Below, in pieces: positions 1 through 9,374 of a stretch of 64,000 nt of DNA. A program made the position numbers and the translations under genes. Below the pieces are notes generated by a model. That model was not told the origin of the DNA. It searched no databases and worked only from the letters and a program-made list of their open reading frames with translations. The number at the start of each line of letters is the position of its first letter. Position 1 is the first letter of the stretch. Origin of the DNA: Nocardioides jejuensis (GTDB taxonomy: Bacteria; Actinomycetota; Actinomycetes; Propionibacteriales; Nocardioidaceae); assembly GCF_004337475.1 (NCBI RefSeq), contig NZ_SJZJ01000014.1, positions 1-64,000 on the forward strand, written 5' to 3'.

Positions 1-62
1 CTTGTGCACGCGGTTCGCGTGCACAAGCCCCGTCTCAGCGGTGCAGGAGCCTCGTCTCGGCG
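1..62. repeat. Intergenic hairpin and repeat units downstream of ileS
   Basis: Positions 1-12 and 16-27 form a perfect 12-bp inverted repeat around a 3-nt loop. It is followed by the units cacaagccccgtctcagcg and gcctcgtctcggcg. The same wording recurs at 41428-41573, again just beyond a stop codon. On the minus strand this lies directly after the ileS stop, so it could end ileS transcription. It belongs to a short repeat family found in this window only at gene ends. Confidence 0.6.
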
Positions 63-63
63 A

Positions 64-3000
64 TCAGGCGTTGGCGACCGCGACCTGGACCGCGAGGATC
101 GGGCCCTCGGCGTACTCCGTCGCGACGGCGAGGGTCTCCCCCGCCACCAGGTCCTGGTGTGCCTCGGCGGCGTCGAGGAGGCCGCGCGGAGCGGTGATCG
201 ACAGGACGATCCGGTCGGAGACCTCGAGGCCGGCGTCCTTGCGGGCCTGCTGGATCGCGCGGATCAGGTCGCGGGCGGCACCCTCGGCCTCGAGCTCGTC
301 GGTCAGCACCGTGTCGAGGACGACGAAGCCACCGCGCGGCAGGACACCGGTCGCGGTCCCACCGGAGGCATCGCCGGCAACGGTCTCGAGCGTGTACTCA
401 CCCTCGACCAGGGCCAGGCCACCCGCCGTCACGACGCCTGCGGCATCGACGGACCAGTCACCGGTCTTGGAGCCCTTGATCGCCAGCTGCACGTCCTTGC
501 CGAGGCGCGGACCGGCGGCGCGGGCGTTGACCGTGAGCTTCTGCTCCACGCCGTACGCCGACGCCTCGTCGCTGTCGGCCGCAACGAGCTGCACGGACTT
601 CACGTTGACCTCGTCGGCCACGATGCCGGCAAACGCCGACAGGTCGAGGTCGGAGACGACCGTGAGGCCGGCCAGCGGGAGACGGTTGCGCAGGTTGTTC
701 GCCTTGCGCAGGGCCGAGGTCGCGGAGCAGACGTCACGGACGACGTCCATCGCGGCGACGAGCTCCTCGTCCTCCGGCAGGTCGTCGACGGACGGCCAGT
801 CGGCGAGGTGCACCGAGCGCTCGCCGGTCAGGCCGCGCCAGATCTCCTCGACCGTGAGCGGGGCCAGCGGCGCCAGCACGCGGCAGACCGTCTCCAGCAC
901 CGTGTAGAGCGTGTCGAAGGCCGCCTCGTTGTCGGCGGTCACGACGCCGTCGGCCACCCAGAAGCGCTCGCGCGAGCGCCGGATGTACCAGTTCGTCAGC
1001 ACGTCGATGAAGCCGCGCGTGCTCTCGCAGGCGTTGGCCACGTCGTACGCGTCGAGCTGCACGGTGACCTCGCCGACGAAGTCACGGAGCTTGGCGAGCA
1101 GGTAGCGGTCGAGCGGGTCGCTCGAGTCCGTACGACGCGTCGCGGTGTAGTCAGCCGCGTTGGCGTACAGCTGGAAGAAGTACCAGGACGACCAGAGCGG
1201 GATCAGCACCTGGCGGACCGAGTCGCGGATGCCCTGCTCGGTGACGACCAGGTTGCCGCCACGCAGGATCGGCGAGGACATCAGGAACCAGCGCATCGCG
1301 TCGGCGCCGTCGCGGTCGAAGACCTCGGCCACGTCCGGGTAGTTGCGCAGCGACTTCGACATCTTCTGGCCGTCCGAACCGAGCACGATGCCGTGGCTCA
1401 CGCAGGACTTGAACGCCGGGCGGTCGAAGAGCGCGGTCGCCAGGATGTGCAGCGTGTAGAACCAGCCGCGGGTCTGGCCGATGTACTCGACGATGAAGTC
1501 GGCCGGGAAGTTCGCCTCGAACCAGTCGGCGTTCTCGAACGGGTAGTGGTTCTGCGCGAACGACATCGATCCGGAGTCGAACCAGACGTCGAGGACGTCG
1601 GTGACCCGGCGCATCGTCGACTGGCCGGTCGGGTCGTCCGGGTTCGGACGCGTCAGGTCGTCGACGTACGGGCGGTGGAGGTCCGTGACCTCGACGCCGA
1701 AGTCCTTCTCCAGCTCGGCGAACGAGCCGTAGACGTCGACGCGCGGGTACTCCGGGTTGTCGGACTTCCAGACCGGGACCGGGGAGCCCCAGAAGCGGTT
1801 GCGGGTGATCGACCAGTCGCGGGCGTTCTCGACCCACTTGCCGAACTGGCCGTGCTTGATGTGGTCCGGGGTCCACGAGATCTGCTCGTTGAGCTCACCC
1901 ATGCGGCCCTTGAACTTGGTGACCTCGACGAACCACGACGACACAGCCATGTAGATCAGCGGCTGGCGGCAGCGCCAGCAGTGCGGGTAGCTGTGGTCGT
2001 AGGTCTCCTGGCGGAACAGCACGGTGCCGGGGGTCACCTTGCCGGTCGTGGCCTTGAGGTCCGCGATGACCGGCTTGTTGGCGTCGAAGACCTGCAGGCC
2101 GGCGTACTCCTCGACGGGGAAGGTGAACTTGCCGTCCTTGCCGACCGGCACGACGGTCTCGACACCGGCAGCGTCGAGGACGGCCTTGTCGTCCTCACCG
2201 AAGCCCGGCGCGAGGTGCACGATGCCCGTGCCGTCCTCGGTCGTGACGAAGTCGGCGACGAGCACCCGGTGGGCGTTGTCGGCACCGGCGTAGTAGCTGA
2301 ACGGCGGCAGGTAGCGACGGCCCGCGAGCTCGGCACCAGTGAAGGTCGCGACGACGGTCGCCTCCTCGCCGAGCTCCTTCTTGTACGCCGCCACGCGGCC
2401 CTCGGCGAGCAGGAAGCGGCCGGCGACCTCACCCGTCGACTCGACCAGCGCGTAGGTGACGTCCGGACCGACCGCGACGCCCATGTTGGACGGCAGGGTC
2501 CACGGGGTCGTGGTCCAGATCAGGACGTTCGCACCGTTGAGCGGGTCAGCCGCGTCGTCGGAGTCGGCCAGCTTGAAGCCGACCGTCAGCGCCGGGTCCT
2601 GACGCATCTTGTAGACGTCGTCGTCCATGCGCAGCTCGTGGTTCGACAGCGGCGTCTCGTCGTTCCAGCAGTACGGCAGGATCCGGAAGCCCTCGTAGAC
2701 CAGGCCCTTCTCGTGGAGCTGCTTGAAGGCCCAGATGACCGACTCCATGAACTCGGGGTTCATGGTGCGGTAGTCGTTGTCGAAGTCGACCCAGCGCGCC
2801 TGGCGCGTGACGTAACGCTGCCACTCGTCGGCGTACTTGAGGACGGAGGCGCGGCACGCCTCGTTGAACCTCTCGATGCCGAGCTCGTGGATCTCGTCGG
2901 TGGTCTTGAGGCCGAGCTGGCGCATCGCCTCGAGCTCGGCGGGCAGGCCGTGGGTGTCCCAGCCGAAGCGGCGCTCCACCCGCTTGCCGCGCATCGTCTG

Positions 3001-3252
3001 GTAGCGCGGGATCAGGTCCTTGACGTAGCCCGTCAGCAGGTGGCCGTAGTGCGGCAGGCCGTTGGCGAACGGAGGGCCGTCGTAGAAGACGAACTCGTCA
3101 CCGCCGTCGGCGCGCGTCGGGCGCTGGTCGATGGAGGCCTGGAAGGTGCCGTCCTTCTCCCAGTAGGCCAGCACGGCCTCCTCGATGCTCGGGAAGCGGG
3201 GGGACGCGGGGACGCTCGTTGCGTCGGTGTGGCTGACCTTCGGATAGGTCAT
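64..3252 (-). CDS. ileS: Isoleucyl-tRNA synthetase
   Basis: Cytoplasmic class I aminoacyl-tRNA synthetase that charges tRNA-Ile. The 1062-residue product has the class I signature HYGH at residues 68-71 inside GLPHYGHLL, and KMSKS at 630-634. The GLPHYGH form and the length above 1000 residues match the eukaryote-like (IleS2-type) clade usual in Actinobacteria, whose members are often insensitive to mupirocin; insensitivity here is inference. The start at 3252 (MTYPKVSH) is chosen because AGGAG lies about 6 nt upstream and the 28 residues of the longer frame are leader-encoded. The upstream T-box riboswitch indicates regulation by uncharged tRNA-Ile. The stop is followed by hairpin repeats. 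Confidence 0.97.
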   Translation of the reverse strand: MTYPKVSHTDATSVPASPRFPSIEEAVLAYWEKDGTFQASIDQRPTRADGGDEFVFYDGPPFANGLPHYGHLLTGYVKDLIPRYQTMRGKRVERRFGWDTHGLPAELEAMRQLGLKTTDEIHELGIERFNEACRASVLKYADEWQRYVTRQARWVDFDNDYRTMNPEFMESVIWAFKQLHEKGLVYEGFRILPYCWNDETPLSNHELRMDDDVYKMRQDPALTVGFKLADSDDAADPLNGANVLIWTTTPWTLPSNMGVAVGPDVTYALVESTGEVAGRFLLAEGRVAAYKKELGEEATVVATFTGAELAGRRYLPPFSYYAGADNAHRVLVADFVTTEDGTGIVHLAPGFGEDDKAVLDAAGVETVVPVGKDGKFTFPVEEYAGLQVFDANKPVIADLKATTGKVTPGTVLFRQETYDHSYPHCWRCRQPLIYMAVSSWFVEVTKFKGRMGELNEQISWTPDHIKHGQFGKWVENARDWSITRNRFWGSPVPVWKSDNPEYPRVDVYGSFAELEKDFGVEVTDLHRPYVDDLTRPNPDDPTGQSTMRRVTDVLDVWFDSGSMSFAQNHYPFENADWFEANFPADFIVEYIGQTRGWFYTLHILATALFDRPAFKSCVSHGIVLGSDGQKMSKSLRNYPDVAEVFDRDGADAMRWFLMSSPILRGGNLVVTEQGIRDSVRQVLIPLWSSWYFFQLYANAADYTATRRTDSSDPLDRYLLAKLRDFVGEVTVQLDAYDVANACESTRGFIDVLTNWYIRRSRERFWVADGVVTADNEAAFDTLYTVLETVCRVLAPLAPLTVEEIWRGLTGERSVHLADWPSVDDLPEDEELVAAMDVVRDVCSATSALRKANNLRNRLPLAGLTVVSDLDLSAFAGIVADEVNVKSVQLVAADSDEASAYGVEQKLTVNARAAGPRLGKDVQLAIKGSKTGDWSVDAAGVVTAGGLALVEGEYTLETVAGDASGGTATGVLPRGGFVVLDTVLTDELEAEGAARDLIRAIQQARKDAGLEVSDRIVLSITAPRGLLDAAEAHQDLVAGETLAVATEYAEGPILAVQVAVANA

Positions 3253-3261
3253 CTCGGCTCC

Positions 3262-3455
3262 TGCGGGGTACGTCGTTCTCGGGTCTCTTCCAGATTTCTC
3301 TGGGCCACGAGGACGACCTTCCGGCCGCGGTACCACCTCGCTTGCCGGCGTACGCCGACCGCTTCGTTGTGGCTGTGACGGGCCACCCGTCCGGTTCTAC
3401 TGACGCCCGACTGCTGCGCGTTCTTCCGGAGGCTCGCCGCTGATGACGGCTCAGA
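3262..3455 (-). promoter_or_regulatory. T-box riboswitch in the ileS leader
   Basis: Reading the minus strand, positions 3339-3325 give GAGGTGGTACCGCGG, the conserved T-box sequence whose bulge pairs with the tRNA acceptor end. It lies about 75 nt ahead of the ileS start. A complementary pair (GTCGTCCTCG with CGAGAACGAC) between the T-box and the ribosome site could form the alternative hairpin. An ATC triplet at 3444-3442 is a candidate specifier codon for isoleucine in a short stem I. No U-run precedes the start, so translational control, as known for actinobacterial ileS T-boxes, is more likely than transcription attenuation. The outer boundaries are approximate. Confidence 0.85.
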
Positions 3456-3520
3456 CGCCTTGGGCAGAATCGTACGGCGTGGCGCGCATCTCGTGGCAAT
3501 CGGATTCGCCGGGCGCAAGG

Positions 3521-4324
3521 ATGACGGTCGTGAGCACCTACGCCCTCGACGCCGCCGTCGCCTCCACCCCGCTGGGAGACGGCGTGCATCGCGTCGCCGT
3601 CACGACGGACTGGAACACCGCCAACGGCACCCCCAACGGCGGCTACATCCTGGCCCTGGTCCTGAACGCCGTCCTGCAGGAAGCGGCCGAGCCCGACCCG
3701 CTCAGCATCGCGATCACGTACTTCCGGCCGGCCCAGGCGGGCGACGCCGAGATCCGCGTGCGGCAGGTGCGCGCCGGCCGCCGGGTCTCGACGTACGACG
3801 CCCTGGTGGTGCAGGGCGACAAGGAGGTCGCGCACGCCGTCGTCTCGACGCACGACTGGGACCAGGCCGGCGCGGTGACCAACACTCCGCACGGTGCTCC
3901 GGAGATGCCGAAGCCCGAGGCGTGCGCCGACCTGACGACCGTCATCCCGGGCGGGATGGTGCCGATCCTGGATCGCTACACCTACCGCGCCGCGGCGATC
4001 CCGGGCTGGCTCGAGGGCTCCCCCAGCGGCACGACGGAGTCGCTGTGCTGGATCCGGACCTCGGACGCGCGGCCGGTCGACGCGATGCTCGCCGGCGCGA
4101 TGACCGATGCATTCCCGCCGGTGACGGCCGAGATCGGTCACCTGGCCTCGGCGACGATCCAGCTCACCGTGCACTTCCGCCGTCGGCCGGAGACGACCTG
4201 GGCGCTCGGCCACGTCGTGACGCGGCACGTCATCGATGGCTATGCCGACGAGGACGTCGAGCTCTGGGACGAGCAGGGCCGGCTCATCGCCCAGTCGCGC
4301 CAGCTGGCCATTCTCGCCGGCTGA
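3521..4324 (+). CDS. Thioesterase-family (TesB-like, double hot-dog) protein
   Basis: The 267-residue protein resembles acyl-CoA thioesterase II/4HBT_3 proteins: an N-terminal hot-dog half (NGGYILALVLNAVLQEA, then FRPAQAGDAEIRV) and a C-terminal half ending in TIQLTVHFRRRPE and a typical LIAQSRQLAIL strand. Such proteins hydrolyse acyl-CoA thioesters in the cytoplasm; the substrate cannot be read from sequence. The ATG at 3521 is used. A GTG at 3530 has a better-spaced AAGG (3517-3520) and may be the true start. The longer frame from 3443 would run into the ileS leader. It is transcribed divergently from ileS. Confidence 0.8.
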   Translation: MTVVSTYALDAAVASTPLGDGVHRVAVTTDWNTANGTPNGGYILALVLNAVLQEAAEPDPLSIAITYFRPAQAGDAEIRVRQVRAGRRVSTYDALVVQGDKEVAHAVVSTHDWDQAGAVTNTPHGAPEMPKPEACADLTTVIPGGMVPILDRYTYRAAAIPGWLEGSPSGTTESLCWIRTSDARPVDAMLAGAMTDAFPPVTAEIGHLASATIQLTVHFRRRPETTWALGHVVTRHVIDGYADEDVELWDEQGRLIAQSRQLAILAG

Positions 4325-4349
4325 GCGAGTCTGGCGGGCTGAGCGAACC

Positions 4350-4964
4350 TCAGCGCAGGAGCGCGGGGACCAGGCCGGCGACGCGGGCCTGGAGGTCAGC
4401 CCCTGCCTGCGGGTCACCGGCGAGGTGGGCGAAGACGGCCTTCTCGAAGAGCCCGTCGATCAGCGTGTACGTCGTCGGCTCGTCGTACGCCGGAGTCGCG
4501 CCCGCGAGCTCCGCGAACCGGGTGACGATGCGCCACACCATCGCCTCTAGGGTGTTGTCGATCGTGATGACGTCGTCGCGCAGCTCGGCTTCGTACATCG
4601 CGGCCGTGCGCAGGTCGTACCAGAGCCGGTGCATCGCGATGTCGTCGTGGAGCGTCTGGACGAGGCGCTCGCTGAATCGCTGGCCGAGCTCCTCCGGCGT
4701 CTGCGACTCCTCGACGACGTCGTCGTAGCGGGTGACGCAGACCTTCTTGTACTCCCGGACGGCGTGGATGATCAGCTCGACCTTGGAGTCGAAGTAGTAG
4801 TGCACGACGCCGTGCGAGAAGGGCGAGTTCTGCGCGATCTCGCGCAGGGAGGTGCGCGCGTAACCCAGCTCGCCGAGCGTCTGCAGCGCCGACGCCGCCA
4901 GCTCGGCCCGACGGGCGTCGGTCTTCGCTGCGCCGCGGGCGGCGGGCACGGTCACGGCAGTCAT
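4350..4964 (-). CDS. TetR-family transcriptional regulator
   Basis: The 204-residue protein carries an N-terminal TetR helix-turn-helix at about residues 20-65 ([19 protein letters not shown], then [11 protein letters not shown], the usual recognition-helix ending) followed by a helical ligand-binding domain of no recognised specificity. It would act as a ligand-responsive, dimeric DNA-binding repressor. Its 3' end faces the thioesterase gene 25 bp away, and its 5' end is 76 bp from dapD on the other strand. It could control itself or the thioesterase. No Shine-Dalgarno is obvious before its ATG. The target is unknown. Confidence 0.9.
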   Translation of the reverse strand: MTAVTVPAARGAAKTDARRAELAASALQTLGELGYARTSLREIAQNSPFSHGVVHYYFDSKVELIIHAVREYKKVCVTRYDDVVEESQTPEELGQRFSERLVQTLHDDIAMHRLWYDLRTAAMYEAELRDDVITIDNTLEAMVWRIVTRFAELAGATPAYDEPTTYTLIDGLFEKAVFAHLAGDPQAGADLQARVAGLVPALLR

Positions 4965-5040
4965 AGCGGGAAGTGTAAGTGTTCATGGACCGACGCGCCC
5001 GGTCGGTTCACAGAGGGTGACCCCCGTAGAATCCGCTCAC

Positions 5041-5988
5041 GTGACTGAGAATCTGATCGAGACCTCCGCCTGGGGCCACGGCCTCGCGACCCTCGCCGCT
5101 GACGGCACCACCCTCGACGTGTGGTTCCCGGCTCCCGCGCTCGGCGCGAAGCCGGCCGACGCGGAGGTCCCGGCCGAGCTGACCGCGCTGGCGACCGCCG
5201 ATGCCGATCGTGGTGTCACGCGCGAGGTCGTCACGGTCGAGATCGCCGATCTCGGCACCGGTCCGGCGTCGGCCGCAGATGCGTGGCTGCGCCTGCACCT
5301 GCTCTCCACCCGCCTCGTGCAGCCGCACGGCCTGTCGCTCGACGGCGTCTTCGGCCTCCTCGCCAACGTCGTGTGGACCTCCCAGGGTCCGTGCGCGGTC
5401 GACGGCTTCGAGCTCACCCGCGCCCGCCTCAAGGCCGCCGGTCGTCCGGTCGCGGTCTACGGCGTCGACAAGTTCCCGCGCATGGTCGACTACGTCGTGC
5501 CCTCCGGCGTACGCATCGCCGACGCGGACCGCGTCCGCCTCGGCGCGCACCTCGCCTCCGGCACGACCGTCATGCACGAGGGCTTCGTGAACTTCAACGC
5601 CGGCACGCTCGGCACCTCGATGGTCGAGGGCCGCATCTCCGCCGGCGTCGTCGTCGGCGACGGCTCGGACATCGGTGGCGGCGCCTCGATCATGGGCACG
5701 CTCTCCGGTGGCGGCAAGCAGGTCATCTCCGTCGGTCAGCGCTGCCTGCTGGGCGCCAACTCGGGCCTGGGCATCTCGCTCGGCGACGACTGCGTCATCG
5801 AGGCCGGCACCTACATCACCGCCGGCTCCAAGGTCACCCTCGCCGACGGCTCGGTCGTGAAGGCCGGCTCGCTGTCGGGTGCGTCCAACGTGCTGTTCCG
5901 CCGCAACTCGGTCTCGGGTGCACTCGAGGCCGTGGCGTGGAAGGGCGAGGGCATCGCCCTCAACGCCGCGCTGCACGCCAACGACTGA
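5041..5988 (+). CDS. dapD: Tetrahydrodipicolinate N-succinyltransferase
   Basis: Catalyses succinyl transfer from succinyl-CoA to tetrahydrodipicolinate in the succinylase branch of diaminopimelate/lysine synthesis, in the cytoplasm. The 315-residue sequence is the actinobacterial DapD type: an N-terminal domain, then a left-handed beta-helix of hexapeptide repeats ([54 protein letters not shown]) and a conserved tail [10 protein letters not shown]. The GTG at 5041 starts [19 protein letters not shown] and matches the family N-terminus. An in-frame GTG at 5017 is judged too early. The next pathway enzyme, dapC, is 0.9 kb downstream on the opposite strand. Confidence 0.96.
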   Translation: MTENLIETSAWGHGLATLAADGTTLDVWFPAPALGAKPADAEVPAELTALATADADRGVTREVVTVEIADLGTGPASAADAWLRLHLLSTRLVQPHGLSLDGVFGLLANVVWTSQGPCAVDGFELTRARLKAAGRPVAVYGVDKFPRMVDYVVPSGVRIADADRVRLGAHLASGTTVMHEGFVNFNAGTLGTSMVEGRISAGVVVGDGSDIGGGASIMGTLSGGGKQVISVGQRCLLGANSGLGISLGDDCVIEAGTYITAGSKVTLADGSVVKAGSLSGASNVLFRRNSVSGALEAVAWKGEGIALNAALHAND

Positions 5989-6022
5989 CCGCGTTCGACG
6001 AGCGACGGCGAAGGGGAAACAG

Positions 6023-6862
6023 GTGCGGGTCCGCAGCGCTGTGACCACCCTCGCCGTCCTCGCGGGCGTCGGGGCCGTCGGCGTCGCGGTCGTCCGCGGC
6101 ACCGGTCCCCTGCCTGACCCGGAGGGCTGCACCGCCCTCGTCGAGGGCCACCACGTGGCGCTCGACACCGAGCAGGCGGAGAACGCCGCACTGATCGCCG
6201 CGATCGGCGTCCACCGCGACCTCCCGGCCCGTGCCGTCAGCATCGCGCTGGCCACGGCATACCAGGAGTCGAAGATGATCAACGTCGAGCACGGTGACCG
6301 CGACTCCCTCGGGCTCTTCCAGCAGCGGCCCTCGCAGGGCTGGGGCACCGAGGCGCAGATCCTCGACCCGGTCCATGCCACCAATGCGTTCTACGACGCG
6401 CTCGTGAAGATCGACGGCTACGAGTCGATGCGGATCACCGAGGCAGCGCAGAAGGTGCAGCGATCGGCGTACCCGGAGGCGTACGAGGACCACGCCGAGG
6501 ACGGCCGGGCGCTCGCCTCGGCGCTGACCGGCTGGTCCGCGCACACGTTCACCTGCGTGGTCCGCCCGGACGAGACCTACGACGACCAGCGGCTCTCCGT
6601 CGTACAGGACGAACTGCGCAACGTCTTCGGCGCGACGGCGACGAAGGTCAGCACGCGTGGCGTGCTCGTGGAGGAGCATGCCGACGGTGCCGCTGCCCGC
6701 CGTCAGGGATGGGCGATGGCGTCCTACCTCGTGGCCCAGGCGAAGCGCCTCGGCATCAGCCAGGTCAGCTACGACGGGCGGGTCTGGCACGACGGTGATG
6801 CGAGCGAGGACGGCTGGACCGCGCACGGCACTGCCGACGGTGTCGAGGTCACCGTCCGCTGA
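6023..6862 (+). CDS. Membrane-anchored or secreted protein with lysozyme-like fold
   Basis: The 279-residue protein starts at GTG 6023 with AAGGGG 6 nt upstream. It opens with one hydrophobic segment (residues about 5-24, VTTLAVLAGVGAVGVAVVRG), so it is probably a signal anchor with the rest outside the cell. Residues about 60-140 (ALATAYQESKM, LGLFQQRPSQGWG) resemble the lysozyme/transglycosylase-like fold seen in conserved actinobacterial proteins sometimes labelled heavy metal transporters, a label not supported here. The glutamate in YQES could be catalytic but this is unproven. It lies 34 bp after dapD and may be co-transcribed, though a functional link is not evident. Confidence 0.75.
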   Translation: MRVRSAVTTLAVLAGVGAVGVAVVRGTGPLPDPEGCTALVEGHHVALDTEQAENAALIAAIGVHRDLPARAVSIALATAYQESKMINVEHGDRDSLGLFQQRPSQGWGTEAQILDPVHATNAFYDALVKIDGYESMRITEAAQKVQRSAYPEAYEDHAEDGRALASALTGWSAHTFTCVVRPDETYDDQRLSVVQDELRNVFGATATKVSTRGVLVEEHADGAAARRQGWAMASYLVAQAKRLGISQVSYDGRVWHDGDASEDGWTAHGTADGVEVTVR

Positions 6863-6880
6863 ACGCCGCCCCTGCCAGCG

Positions 6881-6905
6881 CCAAACTGTCAGACTGACAG
6901 TCTGG
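6881..6905. repeat. Palindrome between convergent genes
   Basis: ACTGTCAG (6885-6892) and CTGACAGT (6894-6901) form a perfect inverted repeat around one base. Allowing one G-T pair, the arms grow to 12 bp (6881-6905). It sits in the 64-bp gap between two genes that point at each other. It may be a bidirectional terminator, but it lacks a T-run and the 1-nt centre is more like a protein-binding palindrome. Confidence 0.6.
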
Positions 6906-6926
6906 CCAGGCGGTCGGCTGAGCGCG

Positions 6927-8033
6927 TCAGGCGCCGAGGCGGGCGATGGCGGCGTCGATGCGCTCGTCGGTCGCGGTGATCGCGATCCGCACGTGCTGCG
7001 CGCCTGCAGGGCCGTAGAAGTCACCCGGCGCCGCGAGGATGCCGCGCTCGGCCAGCCACTGGACGGTGTCCCAGCAGTTCTCACCGCGGGTCGACCAGAG
7101 ATAGAGGGCCGCCTCGGAGTGGTCGACAGTGAAGCCCGCCTGCTCCAGGGCCGCCTTGAGCCGTACGCGGCGCGCGGCGTAGCGGGCGTACTGCTCCTCC
7201 GCGTGCGCGTCGTCGCCGTAGACCGCGGTCATGACCTCCTGGACCGGACCGGGGACGATCAGGCCGAGGTTCTTGCGGACCGCGAGGAGCTCCTTGATGA
7301 CCGCCGGGTCGCCGGCGACGAATCCGGCGCGGTAGCCCGCCAGGTTGGAGCGCTTCGAGAGCGAGTGGACGACGAGGATCCCCTCGGCGCTGCCTCCGCT
7401 GATCGACGGGTGGAGCACCGACGTCGCGGAGCCCTCCCAGACGCAGTCGAGGTAGCACTCGTCGGAGACCAGCAGGACGCCGCGCTCGCGGCACCAGTCG
7501 ACGACCTTCTTGAGGTGCTCCGGCGGCAGCACGCGGCCCGTCGGGTTGGACGGGCTGTTGAGCCAGAGGATCTTGGGCGTCTGCGGACCGAACGCCGTCA
7601 GCGAGTCAGCCGCCATCGGCGTCGCGCCGACCAGCGCCGCCCCGACCTCGTACGTCGGGTAGGCAGCCTCGGGGAACGCGACCAGGTCGCCCTCACCCAC
7701 GCCGAGGTGGAACGCCAGCTGGGCGATGAGCTCCTTGGTGCCGACGACCGGAAGGATCTGGTCGAGGCCGAGGCCCGTGACACCGTGGACGCGTGCGAAC
7801 CAGTCGCTGATCGCCTGACGGGTCGCGGGCAGGCCGATCGTCGTCGGGTAGCCCGGCCAGTTGGCCGCAGCCACGAGCGCGTCGATCGCGACCTGCGGCG
7901 TCGGGTCGACCGGCGTACCGATCGAGAGGTCGACGATGCCGTCAGCGTGCGCGCGCGCCGTGGCGGCGTACGACGTCAGCTTGTCCCAGGGGAAGTCGGG
8001 GAGACGACCCGAGACGGAACCGGGGAGGGTCAC
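6927..8033 (-). CDS. dapC: Succinyldiaminopimelate transaminase
   Basis: A fold-type I, PLP-dependent aminotransferase (368 aa) that makes N-succinyl-L,L-diaminopimelate from the 2-amino-6-keto precursor. The PLP-binding lysine is in [12 protein letters not shown]. The substrate/PLP motifs [12 protein letters not shown] and SDECY are present. The N-terminus [10 protein letters not shown] is typical of actinobacterial DapC. The GTG start overlaps the fdxA stop as GTGA, so translation is probably coupled. The fdxA-dapC arrangement is conserved in Actinobacteria, and dapD lies nearby on the other strand. Confidence 0.93.
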   Translation of the reverse strand: MTLPGSVSGRLPDFPWDKLTSYAATARAHADGIVDLSIGTPVDPTPQVAIDALVAAANWPGYPTTIGLPATRQAISDWFARVHGVTGLGLDQILPVVGTKELIAQLAFHLGVGEGDLVAFPEAAYPTYEVGAALVGATPMAADSLTAFGPQTPKILWLNSPSNPTGRVLPPEHLKKVVDWCRERGVLLVSDECYLDCVWEGSATSVLHPSISGGSAEGILVVHSLSKRSNLAGYRAGFVAGDPAVIKELLAVRKNLGLIVPGPVQEVMTAVYGDDAHAEEQYARYAARRVRLKAALEQAGFTVDHSEAALYLWSTRGENCWDTVQWLAERGILAAPGDFYGPAGAQHVRIAITATDERIDAAIARLGA

Positions 8034-8353
8034 TCCTGGTTCTGCGGGGGAAGCTCGGCGATGATCGGGTGGTCCTTGTCGATCTCACCCATCTTCGCCG
8101 CACCACCCGGCGAACCGAGGTCGTCGAAGAAGTGCACGTTGGCGTCGTAGTACTGCTTCTGGTCGGCCGGGACGTCGTCCTCGTAGTAGATCGCCTCGAC
8201 CGGGCAGACCGGCTCGCAGGCGCCACAGTCGACGCACTCGTCCGGGTGGATGTAGAGCATCCGCTTGCCCTCGTAGATGCAGTCGACGGGGCACTCGTCG
8301 ACGCATGCGCGGTCCTTGACGTCGACACACGGCTGCGCGATGACGTAGGTCAT
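8030..8353 (-). CDS. fdxA: 7Fe ferredoxin
   Basis: A 107-residue soluble electron carrier of the seven-iron type. Cysteines at 9, 17 and 50 fit the [3Fe-4S] ligands, and 21, 40, 43 and 46 fit the [4Fe-4S] ligands. C25 is the extra cysteine common in this class. The acidic C-terminal tail (about residues 58-107) is the usual extension of the Azotobacter-FdI/FdxA family. A strong GGAGG precedes the ATG. The first gene of the fdxA-dapC operon, it is divergent from the GNAT gene 56 bp away. Its electron-transfer partner is not evident from neighbours. Confidence 0.95.
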   Translation of the reverse strand: MTYVIAQPCVDVKDRACVDECPVDCIYEGKRMLYIHPDECVDCGACEPVCPVEAIYYEDDVPADQKQYYDANVHFFDDLGSPGGAAKMGEIDKDHPIIAELPPQNQE

Positions 8354-8409
8354 CTGATCCTCCAGAGGGGCTTAACGGAAAGCTGCGGGGCCAGCCTAGT
8401 ATCCCCGCC

Positions 8410-9309
8410 ATGTCCGACGGCAGCCGCTCTCCCTATCTGGGCCCCCACGTGGTCGGCCAGCGTGTCGTCGTACGCCGCCTGGTGCCGGGTGCAACGGGCC
8501 CGACAGGCGGGCCGGCGTTCACCGATGTGCTCGGCGAGTGCGTCGCCTGGGACCCATGTGTCGTCGTCACGGCCACGGGTGAGCGCGTCGAGATCCCTCT
8601 CGACCTGATCGTGTCCGGCAAGCCGGTCCCGCCGCGCCCGTCCGTGCGGCTGCGCGCCTCGGTCGCGGAGTGCGAGTCGCACGTCGCGGGGCTGTGGTCG
8701 TCGGCGGAGACGGCCGCGATCGGCGCGTGGCAGGTCCGCTCGTCCCGGACGGTCGGGCGCAAGCGCGCCAACTCGTGCCTGGCCGTCGTGGACCCCGGCC
8801 TCCCCCTGAGCGAGGCGCTGGACGCCGTCGGCGCCGCCTACGACGCCCTTGGCAAGCCGGCCCTGCTCCACGTGGAGGCCGATTCCGACCTCGAGGGTGC
8901 CCTGCTCGCCCTCGGCTGTACGCCGGCCGGCGGCGAGGCCGACTTCCTCCTTGCCGGCGTGACGCGCGCGCTCCGCGCCGCCGGGCGGCCCTCGGTCGCC
9001 GTCGACCTGTCGGCGTCAGGCGCCCACGCGATCGCCGAGGTCAGCAGCGCCTGCGACGCGATCGCCGAAGCAGCAGCGAGCATCGACGGCGACTGGATCG
9101 GCATCCACGACCTCCTGGTCGACCCGTCGCACCGGCGACGGGGCCTGGCCCGATCGGTGGTCGCCTCACTGCTCGAGTGGGGAGTCGAGCAGGGCGCGTC
9201 GACAGCGTGGCTGCACGTCGAGACCGACAACGCCGCGGCCCGCGCGCTCTACTCGTCACTCGGCTTCGTCGAACACCACCGCATGCGCTACATCGCGCTG
9301 CCTGGCTGA
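8410..9309 (+). CDS. GNAT-family N-acetyltransferase with N-terminal extra domain
   Basis: The 299-residue protein has a C-terminal GNAT domain. The acetyl-CoA binding loop is at about residues 238-250 (LLVDPSHRRRGLARSVVASL), followed by HVETDNAAARALYSSLGF, the typical last strand and helix. The first 65 residues form a separate small beta-rich domain (VVGQRVVVRRLVPG, GECVAWDPCVVVTATGERV) reminiscent of an SH3-like barrel. The acceptor substrate is unknown. It starts 56 bp from fdxA on the other strand. A GNAT gene divergent from fdxA-dapC is a recurrent actinobacterial arrangement, but a metabolic tie is only inference. Confidence 0.87.
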   Translation: MSDGSRSPYLGPHVVGQRVVVRRLVPGATGPTGGPAFTDVLGECVAWDPCVVVTATGERVEIPLDLIVSGKPVPPRPSVRLRASVAECESHVAGLWSSAETAAIGAWQVRSSRTVGRKRANSCLAVVDPGLPLSEALDAVGAAYDALGKPALLHVEADSDLEGALLALGCTPAGGEADFLLAGVTRALRAAGRPSVAVDLSASGAHAIAEVSSACDAIAEAAASIDGDWIGIHDLLVDPSHRRRGLARSVVASLLEWGVEQGASTAWLHVETDNAAARALYSSLGFVEHHRMRYIALPG

Positions 9310-9372
9310 CCGAAACCCGCGACTCGACACGTCAAAACCCGGGTCTCGGCGCGCCAAAACCCGGGTCTCGGC
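9310..9372. repeat. Convergent-junction repeat, acccgggtctcggcg type
   Basis: The 65-bp gap between the GNAT stop and the VanW-protein stop holds aaacccgcgactcgacacg, then two copies of aaaacccgggtctcggcg at 9343-9360 and 9349-9377 (approximate). A closely related stretch occurs at 58340-58385. Both lie between genes that face each other, which suggests a role in transcription termination or a small spreading element. Confidence 0.55.
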
Positions 9373-9374
9373 GG

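Noticed and set aside
4..3378. A 1124-codon plus-strand frame antisense to ileS
   Set aside because: It mirrors ileS codons. High GC third positions open antisense frames throughout this window; the translation is low-complexity Arg/Val/Asp with no domain, and ileS explains the region fully.
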